From Gnetum montanum (lineage: Eukaryota; Streptophyta; Gnetopsida; Gnetales; Gnetaceae): a DNA stretch of 49,823 nt. The stretch covers positions 1,192,635-1,242,457 of the forward strand of contig MNCI01002923.1 in NCBI GenBank assembly GCA_015680685.1, in the 5' to 3' direction. A program made the position numbers and the translations under genes. Under the pieces are notes generated by a model. That model did no database searches, had not been told where the DNA came from, and saw only the letters and a list, made by a program, of their open reading frames with translations. Positions 31,126 through 41,779 of the stretch are shown here, piece after piece (within the stretch, counting starts at the first letter, position 1; each line of letters begins with the position of its first letter).

Positions 31126-33270
31126 ATCTATGGTTAAAACATAGCCAAGGATTAGCATTCAATGTGTAACTTATAACATTTAAGTACATTTCTCATTAGC
31201 TGATTACACTTATGCTAAGTTTGGACCATGGAAGATTGATTATTTTATTATTATTTTGACAATTTTTAACTTAATAATGTCATCGAAGCTTTTTGGAAAG
31301 TTTTAATTCTTATTATTTAATCTTAATTTATTTATTAAACCTAATGGGAGTTAGAAATTTTTTCCAAAAAAAATTTCATCAAAAGCTTAAGGTTTGTGGC
31401 CCCCACAACAAAGAGCTTACCTTTAGTAGCTATAGAGTGAAAGAATGAAGTGAATCAAATAAATGGTTATGAAGATATGCCTCTTGGAAGGTTTTGGGCT
31501 CTAAAAAATTGAAAACTCCCCTATCATTTTGAAGCAAATGTGAAAATCACTAAGTATGGTTGCCTATATATAGGTAGGTGGACCCCTATGTCAACAAGAT
31601 CTTGTATATAGGATCTTGTTTATCCATGGGCTCTATCAATGGGTACCTATCTACAAAGCCTATTACCAAAAATTTTTCATGTTGAATATCTTGAAAAATA
31701 CAAGGAGTTTTCTTATGAAATTGATGTCCATAGGGAGCTAGAAAAGCCATGAACATGATGAAAACATTAGAAGAGGACTAGAATATTTAAAAAAATGGAG
31801 AAATAATTTGGATAATAGAATTTATTGGAGAAAATGCCTCAAGGAGGGCACAGTTGGATGCATGATGGGGTGCATGAAAGATTTTCTTGTAAAAATGCCT
31901 AAGGATAAGAGACTTAACTAATCAAACTAAGAGATATGAAAGCGGGTCCTTCCCATAGTAGGCACATGCTCTTACATAACCTCAACTAAGATGTCCTTAG
32001 GTTCCATAGTTTATTAATGATTATGAAAAGTTAAGGATTGAATTTGCAAGAATCTACCTAAGAATTTTGACACATTAGGCTAAGACATCAAACAAGACAT
32101 GAAAAATGGTAGTGAGATGAATTATGGAAAGCATTTATGGATGAGAGAGTAAGTGAAATGGAGTTCCTAATTATGGTCACATGAAGTCCCTTATGGATTC
32201 TATGGTTCAATGATCTAATAAAGTCCATCCTTAGTCTAGATCAAAATCAACCACNTAATGATCTAATAAAGTCCATCCTTAGTCTAGATCAAAATCAACC
32301 ACTTTCAATGACTTTGCATTGCCACTCTAAGACTAGGTAACCTCCTCAAGATACAAGAATGCTTCTACAGATCAATCACCATTCTTATTAGAGAAGAAAA
32401 GAGAAACAGAAAGTGAGAAAGGGCCTTAGTTAGAGGGGACCTTCAGGCATGGGTACCATGTCTTTCTAGTCCCATAACTAGTGCTTGTAGCCTATTATTC
32501 TTGTCTAAGCGGTGTGCTTTGAATTTTCATTTGGTTTCCTCTTATTTTATGTTTTTATGGATTTTTGGATGGGCACCACATTTTTGGGTGGGAACAATAA
32601 GAAATCCATGTAAACACTCATGCACTCAAATAAGTAGAAAGGCATAAAGAGTATTGAGTTCCCTTGAAGTCACACCCTTTTTAGACCATTTGAATCTTTC
32701 CCAAGTTTGACAACTACCAAGGTCACAAGTTCATTAAAATTTCATTAACGAAAAAGAAACCTCATATTTCCAAAACTAGGAAGACCATAGAGTTTGTGGA
32801 TGGGTTGATGACATGGACTTACTACCCATTCCATGAAAAAGAAACTTTGTCTTTGTTATCAATCATCAAAATTCAGAAATAAAAACTAGACATTAGCAAT
32901 AAAAAAATTAAGTACAATCCACCATTGCAAACAACTACAACATCATTGTGTCCTATTGTCAACAAAGCATTTTTATTAGAAATAAGAAAAATTCTCAGGA
33001 ATATAAAGCAAAATATAAAAGAAAATGAAAATTATTCAAGAAAGTTAAAATGTACTAAGGATGTTGTAAAAAAATTGGAAAAATAACAAAGTGTAAAATA
33101 AAAAGGTATAAAGACAAAGAAAGTGTAAAAATAAAGAAAGTATAAAACAAAAAGGTGTAAAAAAAAACCTAGAAAAACTAAGAAGCCATTTGAATAAGTA
33201 AAACAAATAAAAATCTCTCCCACAACTAAGTTGAAAGGAAAAGATCCAAAAGATTGAGTGAGGCTATCCA
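31126..33270 (-). other. Element R1 spacer with an extra ~600-bp segment
   Basis: Non-coding, matching F 19,941-21,468 except for about 600 bp (roughly 31,265-31,870) absent from F. That segment holds CCTATATATAGG (a palindromic TATA box) near 31,565 and the repeated AGATCTTGT/GGATCTTGT beside it. The start of the spacer (33,270-33,030) is the T-rich, TTTTACAC-repeating tract. A single N and a 46-bp duplication occur at 32,209-32,302. Confidence 0.5.
32209..32302. other. Assembly gap: one N flanked by a 46-bp exact duplication
   Basis: Bases 32,209-32,254 are repeated exactly at 32,257-32,302, with N at 32,255 and one T between. The related stretch of F (near 20,930) is single-copy. This is the pattern of two contig ends joined without merging their overlap, not a biological repeat. 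Confidence 0.85.
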
Positions 33271-34470
33271 TCTAATGAGGTGTTTCTTCCACTGGCTTAC
33301 TTGGGCTCATGGAAAGGTTTGACTTATTGTGTGTTGACCAATTGCTTTTTATTTGGGCTGTATATTAACATGACCCTAGAAGAAAAGGTTTCATATATGA
33401 TGTAAGGTCCTTCCAACAATGTTTGGAACTTGGTTCATTAAGGTACATGTGTGGGGTTTCAATAAAGAACCTTATCTTCAGGTTAAAATTTTACCTTCCA
33501 TATTTTAAGGTCATGGCATTTTTTGGTGAATGCCTTCTACACTTCATTCAAAGAGAGGGCCACCAATCTATTCTCATCTAGCACATTAAGTTTAATTAAT
33601 CTTTTCTTTTTGTGCTTGCTAAGGCCAAGATCTAGGTCACAAGTTGTTGAAATTGTACACAACTCAAATTGAATTGGAAGAGTTGGCAATTTCTTGTATG
33701 CTAGCTCATAGGGAGAGTAGCCTATAGGGATTTTATTGTTGAGTTTTTTGCTCTAGTTTCTCCTATATTTGCTAATTTTTTTCATTAAGATCTTTTTGGT
33801 CTCCCTATTTGTAACCTCAACTTGACCATTAGCTTAGGGATGGTAAGGTATTGTTAATTTATGTTCAAACTCCAAGAGTTGCATGAGTCTATGAAAAGTA
33901 GCTCCTGTAAAATGAGTACTGTTGTTAGAAATTAGTGTCATGGTACTCCAAATCTATTTATAATATTTTGTTATACAATCTATGCAATAGTGAAAGATGT
34001 ACAATCAGTGACGGTTGCTGCCTCTACCCATTTTGTATAATAATCAAGAGTGACTATTATGTATGCCTTTTTGTTTGATATTGGTGTGATGGGATCCATG
34101 AAATCAATGCCTTAAATGTTGAAGGATTTTAGTGGTTGAATCCATTGTTGAGATTCCTCCATTTGAGTAGTCATCCCATCATCTCGTTGATAGTGTTCAT
34201 AAGAGTGAATGAATTGGTGAATGTCATTAAATATTATTGGCCAATAATACCCTACCATCAAGATCTTAATGGTTGTATATCTCCAAGCATAGTGGGCCCC
34301 ACAAGGACCCTCATGAGAATCTTGGAGAATATGTAATTGATCAACATTAGGGACACACCAATGAACCAGGCCATCAACACACACCTTATAAAGATGTTTG
34401 TTAATTTCCATAAAATGTTTGGCTTGATGAGTAAACTATTATTTTTCTTCTAGTAGTCCAAGTCTTATGG
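33271..34470 (-). pseudogene. Element R1 integrase
   Basis: The zinc-binding segment (34,411-34,112) is open: MEINKHLYKVCVDGLVHWCV, SHEGPCGAHYAW, YYWPIIFNDIHQF. The core follows with DFMDPITPIS (first Asp) and LISNNSTHFTGATF, where the second catalytic Asp is Asn. The rest is broken by stops. It is separated from RNase H by the solo LTR inserted at 34,512. Confidence 0.78.
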
Positions 34471-34506
34471 TATCTCTTGAGTGAGAAGATAAGTGAGGAT
34501 GCCATC

Positions 34507-35872
34507 ATACCTGAAACACCATGAAATTTCGAGACCTCGATGATTTAGCAAAGTCTCGAAGTTTAGGCAAGGGTTTCCACAAGTGCAGTGTCAAGACATC
34601 CGAGTGATGGAAGCACCAAAAATAGTTGCACATCTCAGCAAGTTTTTTTTTTTTGTATTTTGGCTGAGGGCCTGATATGCTATGCTACGCAACTCAATGT
34701 AGTAGACTTTAGGAGGATAGAACAGAACAAGGGATGCACGGTGACAACACTTCAACTTTGCAAGTTAACCATGTTTCAAAACCTTAACTTTTTGCATGTT
34801 ACACAGCGTTACGCTATGCAGCGTAGCGTAATGTAACGTAAGTAGCACAGTTGATATAGCCACAATAACAAGGATAACAAAATTCAAACAGTAGTAGTCA
34901 TTACACCATGATACACTTCTCAGCGTATCGCAGCATAGCTATGGGACAATTTATCCTTTTTCACCAAAGATCCTGAAATCCTTCAACGCAAAAGACAAGG
35001 TCAACAATTATTTCTTTTAAGGATGGTTATGCTATGCTATGCTATGCTTCAAAGCGTAGCACAGCGTAGCATCACAAGCTTTAGCTGCAGCGCGCTAGGT
35101 CAATGACATTTTGCGGGCCTAGGACACGCGTCATCTAAAATGTGTTCTTCTCCTAACCCTAATCCTATAAATACCCCAGTGAACAATGCTAAAAGGGTTG
35201 GTTGGTTGGTTGGTGAAAAAATAAAAAGAGTTGGCAACAAAAGAAAAAAGAGGTCAAAAAATTTGAGGTAGTTGACGAAAGTTGGCAAGAGCATCGATGG
35301 TGATATAGAGAAGCTTTTTGGCTAGAGATTGCAAGTTAGCAAACACTTTGCTTCAAGCCTAACTCCCTTGCACCCAGATTGGCTAGTGAACAAGGTAGAT
35401 TGGCCTTTTGCTTGTTTAATCTCTAAATAGCTTCTTGTTGGTGGTGGATACTTTGTTCAAACTAGAGTCCACTTGCAAATCCCATTGTATTCATCATATT
35501 TGTCCATAAGATAGATCCCAAATCTTGGGATCGTGCATTTTCTAAATTCAATTCATTGCATCCTATTTACATTGATATTACAATCTTTTTGCATAGTTTA
35601 CATTGTTTTCACTACCTTCAAGATCCGATCTTGAGTAGATTTCATTTTCTTGTCAGTTGGTATTACGTTCTCGTATCAAATCGTCATCTCGTTATACAAT
35701 CGTTAACAAATTTACTGACCAAGTAAGTCCTTGTTTGATCAACAAGACCATTCAGGGCACCTCAGATTTGTTTTCTCCAGCACAGCCCTTGCATAGATCC
35801 AGGGTTGAAACTATTTACACGGAAATCCTCTCGGTGTTTCCAGCAACCGACATTTTCCGTCGTTACAATACC
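34507..35872 (+). mobile_element. Solo LTR of the element A family with ATACC target duplication
   Basis: 1,356 bp from TGAAACACCATG (34,512) to GTCGTTACA (35,867), flanked by ATACC on both sides (34,507-34,511; 35,868-35,872). Removing it and one ATACC rejoins R1 so that the RNase H-integrase junction matches F at about 18,690. TATA box CTATAAATAC at 35,165. The sequence is related to 9,684-11,291 at its start, TATA region and last 200 bp. A solo LTR forms when the two LTRs of a full element recombine. It is inserted in opposite orientation to R1. Confidence 0.92.
35165..35174 (+). promoter_or_regulatory. TATA box of the solo LTR
   Basis: CTATAAATAC followed within 30 bp by AAAGGGTTGG, as in the A LTR at 10,275. 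The promoter looks intact, so it could still start transcription into R1 antisense; no expression evidence exists here. Confidence 0.6.
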
Positions 35873-36350
35873 ATGTAGGTTTAGCAGGCATTTGTTCATT
35901 TATTACATCGACAATGAGGAGTTCATTAGGAAATTGACGTAGTAACTGAGACAAGTTATCAAAAATCACATTCTTAATCTCCTTTCTATCTACCATTATA
36001 AGATTGTACTCCTATAAGATCACTAGCCATCATATGACATGGGGGCTCATTGTCAACTTATTCATGAGGAAGTGAATGGTGCTATGGTCAGTGTGAACAA
36101 ACACTTTATATCTAAGCGCATAGTGCCTAAACGTTTTCAAGTTATACACTACTACGATCATCTCTTTCTCCATTATGGTGTAGTTAACCTATGCACCCAA
36201 AATTCTTTGGCTTGCATAGTGGATGTAATAAGGACATTTCTGATCCTTCAGCTACATAAGCATAGCTCCCATAGTTTGATGCATCTATCATGATATGGAA
36301 TGCTCTAGACTATTCTAGAAACTATTGAATTAGAGTTTCTACAAGATTTT
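35873..36350 (-). pseudogene. Element R1 RNase H domain
   Basis: Minus strand, ending in MVDRKEIKNVIFDNLSQL, the counterpart of F's MVDQQEAKNVVANHLSQL. Upstream text aligns with F 18,200-18,500. Several frameshifts. Its tail is cut from integrase by the solo LTR. Confidence 0.65.
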
Positions 36351-37440
36351 TCTTTAGGTTATGGAATGCCTTTCCACACTCCTTGGTCAGAAGAATGGAG
36401 CATTTTTCTTTGTAAGCTCAACCAATGGTTTAGTGATCTTAGAGAAATTCTCTATGAATTTCTAGTAGTAGCTAGTGTATCCAAGAAATGATTAGACATC
36501 TTTAACTATTTTCCATTGGTGGATAATTTCTTAGATGATCCTAATATTTTTATAGTTTATCTCAATCCCTACTTATGAGATTCTATGCCTTAGCACAATA
36601 TCTTCCTAGACCATGAGATGACTCTTTTGCTAATTAAGCCGAAGATTGGTCTCATGCATCTTTTAAGAACTTTCTCAAGGTGGTCTAGGGCTTACTCAAA
36701 TGTACAACCATAGGTGGAGAAGTCATTCATGAAGACTTACATCTCACTACCAATCTGCTACAAAAAAATGCTAAAGACAAGGTATTGTAAGGTTGCAGAG
36801 GCATTACATAGGACAAATGGCATCTTTCAATATGCAAAAGTTTCCTAGGGACTTATGAATGTATTTTTTTCCTAAACCTCTGGTGCGATCTAAATCTAGT
36901 TATAGCCACTATAACCATCTAGAAAGCTATAAAAACAATGCCTAAAAATAGTATCCAACACTTGGTCCACAAATGATAGTAGAAAGTGATCTTTGAATGT
37001 CGCCATGTTCAACAACTTGAAGTCAATACACAACCTTCACTTGGATAGATGAATACCATCTTGAGGAGTTGTTCGATTTCCTCTTTGATGATCTACTTCA
37101 ATTTTGAGTTCAGCTACCTCTATAGCTACCTCTTTGGCTTGATGGTAGGATCAATATAGTTGTGATGCTAGCATATTCAAGGATTAATCCTAGTGAGTTT
37201 AGGCTATGACCAAGCAAAGGTTAGTGGCCATTTTTTCACCGCATTCAACATAATCTTTTTTTTCTCTGGAGTAATATTAGTATTGATTATCATTGGCTTG
37301 CCAATTTTTAGAAATGCCTACTCCATGTTAGTAGGTAGAATTTTCAACTCTAAGAGCTCATGTTTAAACTTTTCAAGGATTTCCAACTCTTCCCAATAAT
37401 TATCATTAGGTTCATCATCAAAGAGTTTGTGATGAGCTTG
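36351..37440 (-). pseudogene. Element R1 reverse transcriptase
   Basis: The connector (about 37,480-37,200) reads NELEQAHHKLFDDEPNDN and ELEILEKFKHELLELKILPT. The RT core follows with stops and frameshifts. The catalytic motif at 36,733-36,719 is FMNDF: the first Asp of MDDF is Asn, a change that inactivates these enzymes. The distance between connector and motif fits F and R2. Confidence 0.75.
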
Positions 37441-37679
37441 CTCTAGTTCATTCATGCCTTCAACATAGGCACATGTTAAGCTCTTAGTTGGTTCTATGCA
37501 AAGTGTGTTACTTTCAAGACCAGTTGTTAGCCACTAGGTGTCCTCCTAATTTGTGGCTACTACTTATAAGTGCTTTTGGATTTTAGATTCATCTAGAAAT
37601 TATTTTCATACTTTGATTGATATGCTTTTGATAGACCATAATTTATGCACACAGTTACACCCTGTATCATTATACATGA

Positions 37680-38040
37680 TGCATGGAACTCTCTTCTTTT
37701 CAATCTTTCCAAAAGAATTTTTCTTCAAAATTTCTAGGAAAAGATCTCTAATGTCCATTCACACATCAACAGTGCTCAACCAAGCCCTTTCCATAATGAT
37801 TGGAAAGTCTCCCTTACAATTTTCAACCTTGATTACTAGGAAATCAATAGGATAGGACATCCATAAATAGTACTCATAATATCCTTCACTACTTCCAAGG
37901 GAACAATTCTAGATTAATCTACCAATTCCAAATGAATGTTGCTCTTCTTGAGAAGGTATGTTCCAAGCTTTGTACATTTCATGAGAAATCAAGTTGATAA
38001 TAGAACTTGAATTAAGAAGATCCTTGCATGGCTCATTCCC
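37680..38040 (-). pseudogene. Element R1 aspartic protease
   Basis: The active-site region reads LLNSSSIINLISHEMY: both the catalytic Asp and the Gly are changed (N-S-S). Downstream SYPIDFLVIKVENCKGDFP and IIMERAWLSTVDV match F. It would be inactive. Confidence 0.75.
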
Positions 38041-38189
38041 AGTGATTTGCAAGTAGATGAGGGGACTTCCAGGATCAGCTCTATTCCTAGGAAGATTTCC
38101 AGCCTTGATCTAATTAGATACAACATGGATTAACATGACTGTGCAAATCTTGGGAGGCATTTGGTTTGAAGGGTTCTTAAAAGAAATAG

Positions 38190-40605
38190 ATGTAAATAAT
38201 GAAGGAGACATAAGGTGACCCACTACATGAGTTAGTGAGGGCTTTATAGGGCTATTGGTTTAGAAGAATGATCTTTTTCTAGGTCTAGGTTCCAAACCAC
38301 TCGACAAGGAACTAGTTGTAAGTTAACAACATTGGCAATGTTATGTTGCTATGACTAAGTGGAAATCTCATCCTACATGGATGGAGTAGGCAGTAAGTGG
38401 GTTGAGGATGCAGGGAAATGTGTAGAAGGATGAGGATGATGATAAGGGTATCAGGATTCCCCTCTAGGAGATGGAGAATGAGCTCTGTAATATTCCAAAG
38501 GGTAGTAGTTATGTTGGAATGAGGCATGATTGGAAGAGTCATTAGGAGACATGGGTTATTGAACATAGTATCCATATGGATCTAGGTGCCTGTAAGGGTA
38601 TTGCTACCTCAACATTGTTATCCCCCATAATTGATGGTGCTACCAGTTATGATACTAGTCATATGATTGTGGTGGGGCTCCACTTGGATAGCAAGCCTAT
38701 TGTTGCTAGTGGAATTACCTAAAATTGCCTTGAGGATAACGCAATCTTCTAGGTGCTTACCTCCTTGCCAATCTAGGATTTAGAACATAAATCCTAGACT
38801 CTTGCAAGTGTGACACAATAGGGTAATATTCCTTAGGATGTTCATATTGGTAGATGTCACACTCATCATCATCATCTGATTCTAACTCCACAACCTCTTC
38901 TACTGTAATAAATTTTCCCTTACCCCTTTGGTAGGCATGTTTAGCTTCCTTCTTTCTCCTACAATCATAATCACTAATTTTCTATTTGAACTGTTATATA
39001 ACTTTTAGAGCATTTTGTATGTTTCATCCAAATATTTCCACATTTTTTCCACCTTAGTTGAAATTTTGAAAAAATATTTTTAAATTGGCAAGGTTTTCCA
39101 CTACACTACTTCATCAAGTGGTGTTCCCCTTCCCACACACCCCCCACCCCCCACTATCATAGAATTAGACATTCCTTTTATTGATGGAAGGGTCTTGATT
39201 ATATTCTTTAACACTTTCATGTTTCTTCAACACACTTTCTTCTTTTGCAACCTACTAAATCAACCTTTGAATCTAATGGACTCTAAGTCCTGAAAATATT
39301 TCTTGGGCATAGAACCCAAGAGTTATCCTTATTTCTGATTTGATTCCATGTATGATATGGTGAAGCTACTCTCGTTGAGAATAACCATGGCCATGACATC
39401 TATGAAAAAGAAAATAATATCTACTCATGGTTGCATTTAATGGTTTATGTGTTCCTTGTCACTAGCCTTGGATTTGCTTTCTTAAATTGAACACTTGAGA
39501 GTACACCTGATATTTTCATTAAATAGCTAATGCATTACACTCCATCTATGAATTGATTCTAGCTACAAAGAGCAATAGCAACTTTGCACTTCTTTTATGA
39601 GTTTCCTGGGAAATAGCTTAAATTTTTACTAGTCATTTTCAATGTTTTGCAAGGCACAGGCATCCTAAAAGGCTTCAAGATGAATCTATGGATCTAAGTT
39701 ATATCCCTCCTTAAATCTAGGGATATTGTTCATATTTAACCTCATTATGCTATCTTTCACATGCATAGTTGGAATTTTAACTACCTTTGTGATGTTCAAT
39801 ATGCTTCAAGTTGCAAGGAAAGGCTCATCATTATCATGATTTTGATGACATGTATGATGTCCTCTACTACCCCTTCATTCATGATGGGGACTATGATCAT
39901 TATTGTCCCACCATTTTTCTCCATCACAGTTTCATCCTCTGTGGTTTTAATCAAATTCAAAGGAGGAAGAAGAAGATGTAGATAAAGAGGATGAAGAGGA
40001 GGAGTACTACCACCACCATGGTGTCTACCACCTCTTCTCCACTTGTCAAAACCACAATCATTAGATTTATCATCATCATGATGCTTGCCCGAGCCCCTGC
40101 CATGACTCTCATTTTTGTATGAACCAATATTATTGATAGTGGACTATAAGTTTGGATTTATGTTCTCTTCATTAAAGTTAAGGGGTGGAGAATCTTCATT
40201 TTGAGAATGCCTAGTGGAAGGATCCTCATTATCTTTTTGATTCAGTAGGAATAGAGGGTTAGTAAGCCATTTTCCCTTCGTAACTTCATGGTGCTTCTCC
40301 TAGTGCCAATCTCTTTTCCATTATGTTTTAGTGGGATAGTAGGCCCAATAGTTATGATCCTACAAAATTTATTCTTTGTGAAGATATTAGATGCCCAACC
40401 TCTTAAGAGTTTGGAGTAGCATCCTAGGAATAGATCATTCAGGCAACAACACAATGTTGTCCTCCATATCTCTCCACCATAGTTGTTCATCTTGATGCAA
40501 GATGAAGGTGAAATTAGGCACAAACTTATCTAGATGAGTATACACCACTTTGAATTCTTAGGGCACTAGTGGTTTTGATTCATCATGCTTGTGAGAAGAA
40601 GACAT
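38190..40605 (-). pseudogene. Element R1 Gag
   Basis: Start ATG at 40,605 (MSSSHKHDESKP), then FTFILHQDEQLWWRDMEDNI, kept better than in F. His/Asp-rich disorder follows, then the Gag core at about 39,770-39,200, then the zinc-like CDIYQYEHPKEYYPIVSHL near 38,840 and a Pro/Tyr/His-rich tail. A C-rich tract at 39,126-39,152 interrupts the core. Many stops. Confidence 0.72.
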
Positions 40606-40742
40606 TTTCACTTAGAAAAAATAATAGTGTGCTTTAATCATAATAATACTTATTATTCAAATGATTGTAACTTTAGGATTTATTTCAATGATCTTAAATA
40701 ATTTTCACTAAGTCCTAGATAGTTCATGTAGCAAACTATAAG

Positions 40743-40760
40743 TCCTTGGCAATGGTGCTA
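40743..40760 (-). promoter_or_regulatory. Primer-binding site of R1, tRNA-Asp type
   Basis: Sense TAGCACCATTGCCAAGGA, one base after the LTR end. 13 of 18 match TGGCGCCGTTGCCGGGGA and all five differences are G to A. Confidence 0.8.
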
Positions 40761-40761
40761 A

Positions 40762-41314
40762 TGGTGAGTGATGAGTATACCTACCAAATCTTTCCTAGGA
40801 TCCCCAAAAATCCCCTCAAAATTCCCAAAACCTCAAAATCCTTTTAGATTAGCACTACATCAAAGATATATGTAAGAGATATAATGCATAATGCTTCCTT
40901 ATTTATATTATTCAAACTAAAAATTAGCATACAAATAAAGAAAGCATGCCAAGGAATGCTTGAGAGTTGTTATGCGTAGACCTCTCAATATCTTTTTCTT
41001 GATACCTCTCAGTGAGCTAAGGGATGCTTCAAGGTGGAATGTTTGAAAGGTGCAAGAAGTAGTTCTTTCAATCTCTCACTCTTAGATTACCTCTTAGCAT
41101 GCATTGCTTACAATTTATAGGAGAGGGGACTACCTCTAACCTACTTTAGATACTGCCTTCTCGCTCATATCACACTTGTCTAGTGGAAGACATAATTATG
41201 AGATTCAAGATAAGATAGAATCTCTTTTACAAAAGAAGATATCACTCATGTAGAATAATGGACTAGCTTTTACTATACATGGACCTTTTACATGATTACC
41301 ATAAGTCATCATCA
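40762..41314 (-). repeat. Element R1 5' LTR-like block (553 bp), unlike its 3' LTR
   Basis: On the minus strand it starts TGATGATGAC (41,314), has a TATA-like CCTATAAATTG near 41,115 and ends ACTCATCACTCACCA one base before the primer site. The ends fit the family, but the body does not align with 27,196-28,075. It could be a shorter LTR subfamily or a recombinant. The pentamer TTAGA follows on the plus strand (41,315-41,319). Confidence 0.55.
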
Positions 41315-41779
41315 TTAGATTTTGACCAATTGACAAATTATAAAGAATATGGCTGGTTGACAGCATAGATAGTGCATTCATATCCTTCTTCTCTTCTCAT
41401 CTAGTCCATTCAAGAATCCAACCTATAAAGGTCAAGACTTCTTGGTGTAATACCTCTAGAAGAACATTGGGCTTGGATGTAAATCATTTTACTTCTATAT
41501 ACATCTTGGTAAAAAATATACTATTAAGGATGTTGCTAGTCGATTCTTTTTGCAATAGTAGTTACCAAGAAGTATCATGGAGTTACACTTTCTTCACTAA
41601 AATTCCATTCCCTAACATTAACATCAATGTAGAACAAATAGTCCCCATGATGTTCATTACATCTTTGGAGAAGAGTGCTAGGATAGGATGGAAGAAAGTG
41701 GATAGGTTTATGTTCAAACTTTGCCCACCATGTCTTAGGATTGAGTTGGAAGGAGGAGATACAAAATATTGAGCATGGT
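41315..41779 (-). other. Element R2 spacer fragment
   Basis: The start (sense MDNHAQYFVSPPSNSI in one frame) aligns with F near 19,948 and R1 near 33,270. An open frame of about 65 codons runs on to 41,583. It stops matching where the R1 block begins. Confidence 0.5.

Larger units (their letters stand above)
27196..41314 (-). mobile_element. Element R1: Athila-like Ty3 retrotransposon with mismatched LTRs, split by a solo LTR
   Basis: Same family and gene order as F, on the minus strand: 5' LTR-like block 40,762-41,314, primer site, gag, protease, RT, RNase H, integrase, spacer, extra ORF, 3' LTR 27,196-28,075. Without the 1.36-kb solo LTR it is about 12.8 kb. The block upstream of the primer site shares only its last 20 bases with the 3' LTR. 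R1 lies downstream of R2 in the same orientation. It is heavily mutated and cannot be active. Confidence 0.82.
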
